Assembly (NCBI GenBank): GCA_019914995.1
Contig: CM034126.1
Location: 8,871,001-8,935,000 of the forward strand
Origin: Acanthochlamys bracteata
Lineage: Eukaryota; Streptophyta; Magnoliopsida; Pandanales; Velloziaceae
Direction of reading: 5' to 3'
Length of the DNA stretch: 64,000 nt
The notes beneath the pieces were generated by a model. The model searched no databases. It saw only the letters and a program-made list of their open reading frames with translations, and was not told where the DNA came from. The translations under genes and the position numbers were made by a program. Of the stretch, positions 23,111 to 33,893 are shown in pieces; the stretch's first letter is position 1; every line of letters begins with the position of its first letter.

Positions 23111-23560
23111 TTTATAAGTAACATATCTATTGTATCTTTCTTTTAGTTAACGCTATTAAGCATCTAATGTATTTAAGTTTAAATTTGACTGTTTACTAAT
23201 GAGCATGATTGACTCTTCCTCTTTTAAAAGCAGTGTTGCAACCTCGGACCTGACAATCTGGGTCGACTGGAAAGTCATCAATATGGGATCAAAATCGAGC
23301 ATGTTTTGCAAATGAACAATATATGCAAGTGGCTCGCTTCTACCCGGTTTGATTCAGGTGGGTTCCGAATCCACCTGGCGACCCGCTCGCCCAAGTCAAC
23401 TTGGAATTGTTAAATTAAACAAAAAGCTAACCCTAACTCCCTAATCGGGCTGCATTCTCCTTCTCCCCGACGGACCGACAAGCTCATCTCTTAAGTACGG
23501 TACATTGAGCACGATAGTGAACTCCATCCTCTATATCTCACTCTTTGTCCACCGTCGCCA
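23111..23560. other. Intergenic, no gene seen
   Basis: This is the spacer between the gypsy element and the DUF1645-like pseudogene. It includes a moderately GC-rich part at 23240-23400. No terminal repeats or coding signal were identified. Confidence 0.4.
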
Positions 23561-23572
23561 CTACTAATGAAG

Positions 23573-24194
23573 CTACTTGGATTGCTTGAGCTCCAGCCGA
23601 ATCCATGAAAGATAACCTTGCCTGAAGAGTTTATACGTGGGTTGTCCATCAAATCTGATCTTATAGTCGTCATGCAACAGTGGGAGATTCATCAGCGATG
23701 CTTCAATAGAGGAAGTAGACTTTGTGTTGTAGTAGAGATGTTTCAGAGATCTGGTAGCTTCAGAGCCTGAGCTTGAGTTCTTAGTACCGGTAGCAGTAGT
23801 TGTAGTCTTGTTAGAGTCCGACTCTGTGTTTGAGCTTAAAAGCTTCAGGAGACGTAAAAGCTCATGCCACCAGCTCGAACACATCGGAGTACGCGGAGAC
23901 ATAGTATACACATCTGGAATAGGTGCTGCAAACGCTCTCTGTCCTTCCAGTGATATCATCTTAGTTGGCATCTTCGTCGACGAGCGTTACCCCGTCATCT
24001 GCAATGGAACTATCTTCCTGTTCGAAAGCAACTCATCGGCAGTCATCATTGTTGCCGGATCTCCCAACCTGAACTCAAAAATTTAGAAACTCTTCATCTT
24101 CCCTTGCTCCATCCATTAATTTCCCAATACTCGTTGGAGCAGTCAAAAAATCATTCTCCCTGGTTGCCTTCGAGTTCGATTCCGGTGGTTTCAT
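23573..24194 (-). pseudogene. DUF1645-like plant protein pseudogene
   Basis: From an ATG at 24194 (minus) the frame reads MKPPESNSKATREND and runs to EEFLNF, then stops in a T-run. A one-base shift restores FEFRLGDPATMMTADELLSN and RKIVPLQMTG, which resembles the ADELF..G.I.PL core of DUF1645 or membrane-associated-kinase-regulator-like proteins. A TAA near 24000 interrupts this frame. A 132-codon open segment (23971-23573) follows, containing RAFAAPIPDVYTMSPRTPMC, a Ser/Thr/Asn-rich linker (SSNTESDSNKTTTTATGTKN), and KIRFDGQPTYKLFRQG. Family assignment rests on a short core and is tentative. The frameshift and stop argue for a pseudogene, although an intron removing them cannot be excluded. 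Confidence 0.5.
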
Positions 24195-24488
24195 TTCCTA
24201 ATCCTAGTACTAAGATTCATGCGCCGGATCTATATTCTTCGTCGGACATAGTTCTCTAGCATAGATTCAGAGTTCCACCTGAAAAACTTTCCCTCTCTCC
24301 TCTTTGATAATGTCAATAAGGCGGTGCTGGTAGGTGAATATCATACCGACTTAGATTTAAATATTGGTACATTGACTTGCGGTCCAACCGACTGACCTGG
24401 CCGGTCGGACCGCGAGCAGCCGACCCGAAGAGATTTGCTTGTGCACATATTTTAAGACAGTAAGTTCTACTCGATTTTTGTTTTCAAT
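24195..24488. other. Spacer with a GC-rich inverted repeat
   Basis: GCGGTCCAACCG (24379-24390) and CGGTCGGACCGC (24402-24413) are near-perfect inverted copies separated by about 11 bp, so the strand can fold into a stable stem-loop. Nothing else is recognised. Confidence 0.5.
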
Positions 24489-24491
24489 AAG

Positions 24492-26902
24492 CACTACTAG
24501 AAATAAGATTTTCACGGATTGAATAACGCAGTCGGCAAGAGCCAAAATTCAGTCGGCAAAATAAATTACCGATCAAAATATTAGCAGTCGCTATTTCGTT
24601 GGCAAATACAGGTCGGTATGTTAATTAACAACTAAATAAAAAATATAGTCGGTATTAAACAGTAATTTACCGACTGAAAAGAGCTTCGATAGCTACCGAT
24701 TACAAAAGACAATTAATAATTACCGACTGATATATTAGTCGGTAATTACCCACTTATGCTATCAGGCAGTGTTTACCGACTCTTTCTCTATAAGTGATCG
24801 GAATACCACTACTATTCTCTTGCCCAATGACAGAGCTGTTGTTGTTAAAACTTGGTATTTGGTGATGGTGATGATCTGTTGAAGTACCCAATAAATCTTC
24901 TAGCTTTGGCTCTTATTTGGTTTCAAGCATCCCCATCTCTGTTCCTACAAATCAAGGTGTTTTCCAAAATAATTTTTAGAAACAGAAAAACAAAGAACAA
25001 TAGGTTGCAATACTTTCGAGAATGAAAGCTAGGTAACCTTGATGGGTGTCATTGGCAGGAGAGAAGAAGAGTCCATAGTGAGAAGTTAGAGAGAATGCTA
25101 GCAAGTTCTGTGAATTATCTATTTTTTTTTATATGCAAACAGTGAGCATGAGCCAGGAACCAGAGATGCAATACTATCCGAACCAGAGATGCAATACTGT
25201 CCAAACCAAAGGAAGAGGGCCAACCTCGACTTAGCTAGAGCCGGCGGCCGACGATGAGCTGTCAGAGCTGTCCAGGATGCTAGCCATAAAGATTTAGAAG
25301 CTTTTACAACCAAGGGAATCAGGATGAGGTGCAATAAAGGGATGCAAAATAAGGGCGCCTAGATGCAGGACAGGGTGCCTGGGTGCTATCCAAGGGCGCC
25401 TGGGTACTTTTTAAAAAAGCACCTTGGCGCCAAAAAGGATATGTCATATAGAGATTGAACTATTTAGAAGTCTTTAGTATTTAGTAGATCTTAATCAGTT
25501 GTAACTCTTAGGAGAAGAGTTTTTAAGTAGAATTATAACTCTTCTATTATAAATAAAAAAGGAATGAACCAGGAAAGGGCATGCAAGTTATCAGTAAAGT
25601 TTAGTAATTGTTAGTTCTTAGTTTAACCTTACCATTAGCAATTCAAGTTACATAATTTTTCTTGAAAAGGAATAGAAATTGATGTAATAAAATGAATCAG
25701 TTCGTATTCTCACGATGAAAAATAAAATATAGAGATAGAGATGGAAGAAAGACCATATCTAGTCGAAGGAATAAGATAAGGTGGGAGATTGAGTGGTTTA
25801 CCTAACAACGCGCGAATCGTTGGAGAGCATCCTGAGAACCGAAACTTGACACATAGTGATAGGCGGCACGCTTTCATTATCTTCCGGCAACCAAGTTTTT
25901 CTTGAAAGCAACGCCTCTCAGTAGCTTTCTCTTTCGTTCTGTATACTTTCCCGTACGTCTCTTCACTGACCTTCTCCACCTTCTCGTACAAATCCATCAC
26001 TCGACTCTGTTGTCGTTCCTGTTGTTGTTGTTGAAACCTTCGCCGCCATTGCTGTCGCCGCCAAGGATCGATCTCGATTTCTTCGATTTTGTAGAAGAAT
26101 GAGAAATGAGATTGGGAGATTTTATTGTGAAAAATAAAAAGATACAAATATTTTGTATTCTTTAGAAATTGTAACACAACGGCAGCGATGTAGGGACGAC
26201 GACGAGCTAGGACGTCGGCGAGCTAGAGACGGAAGCACGAAGGCAGCCACAGTAGCATAACGGCAGCAACGAAGAGCGATTGTCGGATGGCGACAATGCA
26301 GCGACGGAGAGAAATTAGAAAACCTAAGTTTAATTCGTGCGATGGACAGAAGAAAAAAAAGAACTATCAATTTAATTTACAAATTACCGACTGATCAGTT
26401 GTGGTCGGTAAAATGCCAACGAAAATAACCAAAGTCGGCGAACTGTCGATTGTCTTAGCATAAGTCAGTAAAGAAGCAAAATAGAAAAATCTAAACAAGT
26501 AGTATGTATTATATATGCACATGAAGTTAGTTGGATAGCGTACTTTGAAGTTTACCAACTCAGCACAGATCAATAGGTATTTAGAAATTATTACTGATTA
26601 GAATTTTTTTTAGTCGGTAGATTAGTAACTTTACCGACTCAAAAAATACTTAGTTGATAATTTTACCGACTAAAAAAATTTCACTCGGTAAGTTATTTGT
26701 GATTATAAATTTGCTAATAAATTTACCGATTGAATCGTATTTCAATCTGTAAAATATTTAATTACCGACTGATATTATTTTTAATTGATAATTTAAAATA
26801 TTTTACTGACTAGATTATTTATCGTCAGTATTTGATATATTTATCGACTATATTTTTTTAGTCGGTATTTTTCGATCGGTGAAGGCTATTTTTGTAGTAG
26901 TG
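24492..26902. mobile_element. Non-autonomous CACTA (En/Spm-type) transposon with captured gene fragment
   Basis: The ends are CACTACTAGAAATA at 24492 and TTTTTGTAGTAGTG ending at 26902, so the terminal inverted repeat is CACTACTA(G/C)AAA. AAG occurs on both sides (24489-24491 and 26903-26905), which is the 3-bp target duplication of CACTA elements. Dense subterminal repeats of TACCGACTGA / CAGTCGGTAA type fill about 24530-24790 and 26380-26880 in inverted orientation, as expected for transposase-binding motifs. It is 2411 bp long with no transposase. The middle carries a CDKB2 exon. A short GGGCGCCTGGGT direct repeat lies near 25352-25410. Confidence 0.93.
25802..26049 (-). pseudogene. Captured first exon of a CDKB2-type cyclin-dependent kinase
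   Basis: From 26049 the minus strand reads a short leader (MAAKVSTTTTGTTTESS). In a shifted frame it then reads MDLYEKVEKVSEETYGKVYR from 25997 and TKEKATER, and after another shift VALKKTWLPEDNES, VPPITMCQVSVLRML and DSRVV, ending at a donor-like GTAAAC (25801-25795). This is the N-lobe of plant B2-type CDKs: glycine loop (usual GEGTYGKVY), catalytic Lys in VALKKT, and the PPT.LRE helix (the diagnostic cyclin-binding motif of B-type CDKs). The glycine loop is altered to SEETYGKVY and there are at least two frameshifts, so no functional kinase is made. The end at an intact donor implies genomic (unspliced) capture. It lies inside the CACTA element. Confidence 0.85.
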
Positions 26903-27260
26903 AAGAAAAATATATTATTAAAATATAAACAAGTTAGAGTCTAATAAAAAGTATAAACTGTATGTTATAATTGAACTCCAAATACTCTTGGTTAGCGTAA
27001 GTATATACATTTAGAAGACTCCCTGTGCACATAAGTAATTCATTCCGTTCATTTCTTACGTTTTTTTCTTTTACGTGTTTCTTTGTACATAGTTGAATAA
27101 CCACACAAAGCGATTTAATTAATTTATTTACTATTCACAACATGAACATAGTGGTTCACCTTAAATTTACATTGCAATAGCGTGGTAGTTACATAATTAA
27201 GTACATAGAATTAATGACTTTCTACTCCTTGAAGTATAACCTTTACTACTGCAGCTGCAG

Positions 27261-28851
27261 CTAACGTGGCGGAAGGAAATAAGAGTAGGCGGCGAAGAAG
27301 GTCTGTGTAATTCCGGTTATCAGAAGGAAGAGTCCAGTCGCGATCGAGATGACCGCCACCGGATTCTTCAAGTAATCACAGACATGGCGCGACCACTGTT
27401 TTCTCCATTTCCTCCATTTTGCTTCTCGGTACTTGGCTACATCCACGAGGACGCCTTTAAGGTAGTTATCGTCCGGTCCATAGTGAACCTGGTTGCAGAG
27501 ACGGCTAAACAAGACGGCTACCTCTTCGTCGGTTCCACGTCTGTTGTGGAGTATGTTCTTCTGGTTGAGTAGACGTACGTCTTTCGCTCGATGGATGATG
27601 CAGTCCATGAACGCAGTGTATGCGGTTATGTAGTAATGTGGCTCCGGTAAGCACTGCTCGAAGGCGATCAAGTTGCGGAATAGGCAATTGCTGTACTCAT
27701 GTACCTCTACAGTCGGAATCTCCATCACGCCACCGTTGAATGCTATGTCCAAGAAGCTCGCCGCATCCTTCCTTGCCTGAAATTGTGCTCCAACACAATT
27801 ATTGTGATGGAACTAAATTTATAGCTTATACTAAATAGCACTGCTTCAGTATATACACCTTGAATTCCACGCCCATATTTCGGAGCTCAGTCGCGGAGGA
27901 AATCCATTCCGGAAGATCACGTAGTGCCTTGGGCGATGACGGGCTGCAAGGTGGCATCGGTATGATTGACAGGTAAAACAAATGTAGCAGGTGATGGATA
28001 TGGTTTGCGTTTTGGACGGAGCTCGCCGGCGTATGCTTTCCCTGATCAGGCATGAGACTTGCAAAGATCCCGACCGCCAGCTTTCCTAGATCCAACCCCT
28101 CGTCGCCTGGCGTCTTTAATATATCGAACAAGTTCTGCAAAACAAAGAACGGAATCTGGTTCTCAACAAGCAACAGATCATACTTCACTTGGTTCCATAT
28201 CCTTTGCCGACCGAGCAACACTCCCGCATCGTTATCGTCCTCGGAATAATTGACGCCCTCTTCCTCCTGCTCCCTGTAATGTTTCAACAGCAAGTCAAGT
28301 ATGAAGCATCCGTCGAGCACCATCATCAGTGCAAGGTCATAAGAACCTTCCGCAATCTCATCCCCGTAGCACTGACGAACTTCCTCATCCAGTGTGGTCA
28401 TCCGCTTCATGCACTCATCGAGCACCGCTTTGCCCTCCGGCTCATGTACCCCGCCGTGTCCACGGCCAACTAAGCAGCGCACGCAACGCCACTTGTGGTC
28501 TTGCATTGCTCGTAAAGTCTCCGAGCCGCGGTGAGAATAGCGGTACGGACCGATGCATACGAGATGAGGCTCGAAGGCTTTGGAATCACGGCATCGGATA
28601 TCTTCTGGAACACGGTGGATAGTTAGCTTTTCGCCGCTGACGTAATGTTGGCCGGACTCGGCGACGATCTTGGCGACGGAGTTGAGCCAGGCGTCGACGT
28701 CGAAGACGTGCTCGAATTCACGGCTGATGTGGAACCTGGCGACTTCCTTTACGTGGAGAGAGTTGGAAGCACGTTCAATCTCGCCGAGGGTTTCGTCGAC
28801 GTGGTGATGAGAGCCTCGTCTCGTCCAACCGTGAAACGAAGCTTTCCCCAT
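27261..28851 (-). CDS. DUF247 (UPF0481) family protein, two exons
   Basis: Exon 1 is 28851-27859 (331 codons). The intron is 27858-27777 (82 bp, GTGTAT...TTTCAG). Exon 2 is 27776-27261 (171 codons plus stop). The joined frame is open, giving 502 residues, a normal length for the family. Family hallmarks are the N-terminal IHRVPEDIRCRD, then LVCIGPYRYSHRGSETLRAM, the central VKYDLLLVENQIPFFVLQNL, GVEFK/ARKDAASFLDIAF across the splice, the YSNCLFRNLIAFEQC block, and a C-terminal hydrophobic segment (VAVISIATGLFLLITGITQ) that is the usual membrane anchor. DUF247 proteins are plant-specific membrane proteins of mostly unknown biochemistry; in grasses, members act as male self-incompatibility determinants. 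That role cannot be assumed here. The start ATG is the first in frame after a TTTTCTTTT-rich leader. No disabling mutation is seen. Confidence 0.93.
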
Positions 28852-28869
28852 TCTTTTTCTTCAATTTTG

Positions 28870-30460
28870 CTTTTCTTTTCTTTTCTTTTGTCTCCACTTG
28901 CTTATTTAACTTAAATATTGAGGTTTTTTTTTTATTTTTTATCATAAGATTCGATCTGGATACCTTCTATATATTACATTGTGTTTAATAAAAACTAGTA
29001 TTTAAGTAATCGCTGTTGAAAGGTTTGAAGTTCGAACTTAACAGTAACTGCCATGATACAAAACAAATGGTGACTTTAACATGGAAAAACAAACTTTTAT
29101 ATGCATGACAAACAGAAATATCCATGCTGAATGTAAACCTTCCAATTAATTGCATGCCTTGGTAACAAAAATAAAGGTTTTACACTGTACTCTTCTTGTT
29201 TTCTTAGAAAATCAGCACCATGGGACTCTATATATCCCCGCTATGTACCGCCAGAGAAATGATATCCTCACCATTTAACTGTTGATGCCGGTGAGATTTT
29301 TTCAAAAAGATTTTTTATAGAAGGCAATATCTTTTTTTTATCATTATCATGATTTTAAATTGATATTCTTTTCTAAATCGTGCATGAAGTGTTAAAGAAG
29401 CTTATATCAGTGTAGGCTTAGGTAGGTTTTCCTCTTTACAAGCTATAAGAAGAATTATAGTAGTTTTTTACCGAATTCCAGCAAGAAACTGTTGTGTTTG
29501 GATGCTGGTCTCATCTCTATCTAATCTGCATATATACATCAAAACAGAAGCAAAACATGTTAAAAATTTTGGATTTATTTACTAAAACGAGAACAATATT
29601 TAGTTGTGCGTCTCTTTAACTTGTGGGCGTGAGCTACGCGGTTGAACTGTCAAATAATATATATATATCTCGAAAAGCATGCTAGCAAAACAAATGTTGA
29701 CTTGACTGAATTAAGTATTGGATCGTGGTGCTGGGGATGAATCTGAATCTACGTGGATTTACAAAAGTTTATTGAAGAACTAGCGACGCGGTTTAACAAT
29801 TGAAGGTCTTCTACTAGGTCAGCTGAAGAAATGGGCTCTCAGATACTGATCTTTTTCACTAATACGTAGGTACGATTCCGCGTTAAATTAAATGCGTCAT
29901 CAATGACCTAATTCAAGCTCTAATATTTTTATATTGGGATAGATGGAGTGAAGGCTATTAAAGAGTAGTTACAGTTAATTACTTAATTGTTTGTATATTA
30001 GATATGAAGTATGTGCATAGCGACATCTCCTACGATCAAAAGGAATAACCATGACAATTCACTAATCTTTTAAAATAGCTATACTACTAATACAACATGC
30101 TTAGTCAAACACTCTTACCTCAGCCGCTTTTTCTCTTGAAACGAACCAATTAAAAGTCTTTTAGACATCCTATCTCTCTAGTTACACCGTAACAGCTAAC
30201 TTTATAAGATAACCCCACTCCGACCTTAGCCAAGCTTTATCACCAAGTGCTACAAGCACTTAAAAGGAAGTCCATGCATATTAGGGTTACAATCACATAT
30301 TTAAGCACCGGATGTATCTCATAATAATGGTTAATTTTAATGAAAGTAAGGAGAGTTGATCAAAATAAAAACAACTCAAAAAGTTGACTTCAGGTGGATT
30401 CAACAGCTTTGTTTGATGAGAGTATGTTAGTTTTTTAAGCTTCTCGACAAATGTATATGT
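28870..30460. other. Upstream region of the DUF247 gene, no other gene seen
   Basis: Mostly AT-rich sequence. The segment just above 28851 holds repeated TTTTC units (28868-28889) that would be the leader of the DUF247 transcript. A short (TA)n run sits at 29658-29668. No clear second gene, RNA or element end was found. Confidence 0.4.
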
Positions 30461-30465
30461 ATGCT

Positions 30466-31842
30466 GGTTGAAACTATCAAGTTGATTTTTATAATAATAA
30501 TGAATTAACAATCATAATTTATATTGGACTAATAAATTAAGATCAAGTTCTGCAGTATTAAATAAATCAAGCTTATTTTACTTACGGCAGATAATAATAA
30601 TAGCCATTACACAGCCAGTTATTCTGCCACTGTTAAATCAAGCAGCATATGTAATAGAGGACCCTATAGTCACACTATAGTCAGCCATTTAACTACTGAA
30701 GCATACGAAGACTTTTCTATAACGCTAAAAAACAGAGGATTAAATTCAACAACAAAACTCCTCTTCAAGCCCTTCATTTCAAGATATCTTGGATTCATAT
30801 CTCACTCAAATAAATCAAATGATATAAGATCTACAACGAGCAAAAATTCATTCTCTTCACAAAAAGGAAAAAACTCAATGTTCAAAGAAAGAAAAGAGAT
30901 TATATAACTAAAATTGACTAATCAAGTCAAGCTGGCGAAGTCAAACCAATCCAAAACAGACAACCTGGAATGCATTAAATTGGGACAAGCCAACTCAACT
31001 CTAATATTAGAAACAAGAATTCAGCTGAACCAAGTCTAGGATCACTGGCAGGTAAATTTAAATTTTCTTCCACATTGCATTTAATGTCGATGAAGATCTT
31101 GCACCAGAGCAGCCGAAACTGATCGTGGAAACGGTTGATTAACCGTTAAATAAATTGCTCTTCTCTGTTTTGAAAGTCTACCAACGCAAAAGGGTGCCAA
31201 CGACAATCTTCTTCAACGGGAAGATTTTATATGAAAGTAAAAATTGAAATTTTGCTACTGATCACACTGAAGTCATCATTTTCAGCAACCAGTTTGATCA
31301 TTTCAATAGAAAACTCCTGAGAACATTCATTCACCATGAGATAGATCCTATACATAACCTTTATTTTTCTTATAACCTCATACAGTTCTGTGATAGGGTG
31401 CTCGAGCCACCATGTAAAGAAGCTCGGTTGGAGTTTAGTGAAAGTTGTTAAACTTTGTAATATAGCTAGTATATCAGCCAGAGGGACAGTGGTGTCCAGT
31501 AGACTGTGAAGGGTTGTCTTGGTGAAGAAACCCTGTAAAAGTAAGTGTGTTTGGTGAAGCACTTTGCTCTTGGTGTATATGTAGGTTATTAAAAGTTTAG
31601 TGAAGCTATGGCTCTTATGATAGAACATCCGTGAATGTAGACAAAGAGGTCTTGCTGAACCACGTAAAATACTCTTTACCTAAATCGTCATATACTCTAA
31701 CTCTCTCTGTTGTAGGTTACATGAATACTAACAGCCGGCTGTAAGCTTGCTGTCTAAAGGATCATTAAGCTTTACGAAAATTTTTATTAATTAACTCAAT
31801 TCACCCTCCCCTCTTGAGTTAATTTTGAAGGAGATTCAACAA
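30466..31842 (+). repeat. 5' LTR of the Sirevirus element, promoter region deleted
   Basis: It begins GGTTGAAACTATC where the 3' LTR has TGTTGGAACTGTT, so the first base is mutated, and it ends GGAGATTCAACA. Relative to the 3' LTR it lacks 95 bp (equivalent to 39220-39314). The deletion joins two AAGT tetranucleotides and removes CTATAAGA, the only good TATA candidate before the R region. An antisense frame of 133 codons (31628-31227) has a counterpart in the other LTR. Confidence 0.9.
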
Positions 31843-31843
31843 T

Positions 31844-31855
31844 TGGTATCAGAGC
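31844..31855 (+). other. Primer-binding site (initiator Met tRNA)
   Basis: TTGGTATCAGAGC lies one to two bases after the end of the 5' LTR. This is the complement of the 3' end of plant initiator methionine tRNA and is the standard minus-strand primer site of copia elements. Confidence 0.93.
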
Positions 31856-31902
31856 AGGACTCCTAAATCAAATATCTAACAACCTTGAGGTAAAAGATCC
31901 TT

Positions 31903-33800
31903 ATGGCTAACCTTACTTTTAGAGTTTTTGAAGGAAGATCTTCCAATAGACCACCTCTCTTTGATAGAACCAACTATGGCTACTGGAAAACGAAGATGAC
32001 AATTTCATTCGAACACAAGATTTTATACTCTGAAAAATCATACGCGATGGACCAATCATGCCAACAAAGGCTGGTCCAGATGGAATACGAACTCCAAAGA
32101 CAGAACGTGAGTACACCGATGAAGACAACAAACTTATATCAATGAATGACAGAGCCATGAATCTTCTATACTGCGCACTGGACCAAAATGACTTCAACAG
32201 AATCAGTGCATGCAACACTGGAAAGGAAATATGGGATCAATTAGAGATAACACATGAAGAAACCACACAAGTTAAGGAAACCAGAGTAAATCTACTCATG
32301 CATGAGTATGAAAACTTCAAAATGAACCGAGGTGAGTCCATTACTTAAATGTTTACTAGATTTACTAACATCACAAATCCTCTGAAGAACTTGGAAAAGT
32401 CTTCAAACCCAAAAAGCTGAAATAAAAAATACAGAGAGTTGTGCTGCCAACCTTTGAATCAAAAGTAGATGCTGTAGAGGAAAATCTAACTTTTCCTCAA
32501 ATATTTCTGGATGAACTAATCGGTAAACTGATGGCCAAAAAATTGTCCTTAAAGAAAACTGATGAACGCCCTGAAGGAATTGCACTAAAAACAACTGACC
32601 AGCAGGTAAGTGATTCCTCCTCTGATGAAGATATTGCACTACTTCTAACCAGAAAATTTAAAAGCTTTCTTAGAAAAAACAACTTCAGAAGAAGAAGAGG
32701 TTTTGGAATAAACAATAAAGGAGAAGATAGACAAGACACAAACTGCTACAATTGCAACAAACCAGAACATTTCAAAAACAAATGTCCCTTGCTGAAGAGA
32801 TCTAAAAAGAAAGACGCAAGAAGAAAACGAGCAAAGGCAGCTTCAAGTGATGAAGATGAAAGCTCATTGGAAGACAGTCAGATTGAGACCGAGAAAAATT
32901 AAGAAGTCAACTTATGTCTGATGACAGATCATGAAGACACTAATAAGGTAAGCTCTACTGATTATGATGACTCTAATGAAGAATTACAAGATGTGTTTGA
33001 TGAACTGTATGCAAAATACTTTCATGCTAAGATTGATTGCAATGCTATGAAAATATGCATGCATAAGTTTAAGGATGAAAATGAATGTTTAAAGAAAAAA
33101 ATACTTATATTAAAAAACGCCTTAGAGGATAAGACAGATGCAATAAAACACACACTGTATGCTGATTATGACTACATGAACTTTAAACTATGTGCATTAC
33201 ACATTGAAAATAAACGTCTGATACAAATTAATGAAAAATTACATGTCAAGCTAAATGAATGGAAGACTGGGGAACTAACAAGCTGCAGAGAAAGCTTAAA
33301 TGTGAAAATAATAAAAAGAATTGCTGAACTTGAAGAGTTGAATGAAGCACTAAGTCGAGAAATAGACAGATTATCACACCCTACTATTCCAGATAGCAAG
33401 CCATTCATGAAAGATAGTAAGTTGAAGGAAGAAAATCAAAAACTGCATTAAGAAAACAAAAATCTGCAAAGTAAGAATCTTGATCTAGAAGCTTCATCGG
33501 CAAAATTTGTAAAAAGAAAAAACAGACTTTATGCAATATTGGGAGCTCAATGCAGCACATATAGAAAAGAAGGAATAGAATCACATAAAGCAACTGGTAA
33601 ACAAATCACAACGTATGAAGATCAGCCCTGTACCAGCTGCACAGGTATGCAGTTAGCAAGGATGCAGAATAAGAAAAATCAGGTGTCTAGAGTATGCACA
33701 GCAAATGAGTCATATTTCCCAACACCCTTTATTAAATATTTTCATTATGGTAGAAAAGGTCATAGTATTAATTCTTGCTGGTATAAAAAACACAAATAAA
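31903..33800 (+). pseudogene. Sirevirus gag remnant
   Basis: It starts at the ATG at 31903 (MANLTFRVFEGRSSNRPPLF), with DRTNYGYWKTKM just after, the classic start of copia gag. After a frameshift, UBN2-type sequence continues (AMNLLYCALDQNDFNRIS, ETRVNLLMHEYENFKM). From 32441 a frame runs through LPTFESKVDAVEE and FKSFLRKNNFRRRRGFG to a zinc knuckle CYNCNKPEHFKNKCP (about 32745-32790), a good C-x2-C-x4-H-x4-C. A long coiled-coil-like, Lys/Glu-rich extension (32921-33451) follows, typical of Sirevirus gags, then a damaged second knuckle (FHYGRKGHSINSCWYK, about 33740-33787). Stops at 32346 and between segments make it a pseudogene. Confidence 0.85.
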
Positions 33801-33893
33801 ATAAAAATAATATGGGTTCCAAAAGGAACAACTAACAGCACTAACTCTTTAGGACCCAAAGAAATTTGCGTACCTAAATATTGAAACTCTCTT

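Noticed and set aside
25710-26177. 155-codon minus frame as an intact protein
   Set aside because: Its middle is the captured CDKB2 exon in the wrong frame on both sides, and the ends are CACTA sequence.
28052-28914. Several plus-strand frames across 28.05-28.91 kb
   Set aside because: They are antisense shadows of the DUF247 first exon, caused by its GC-rich codon use.
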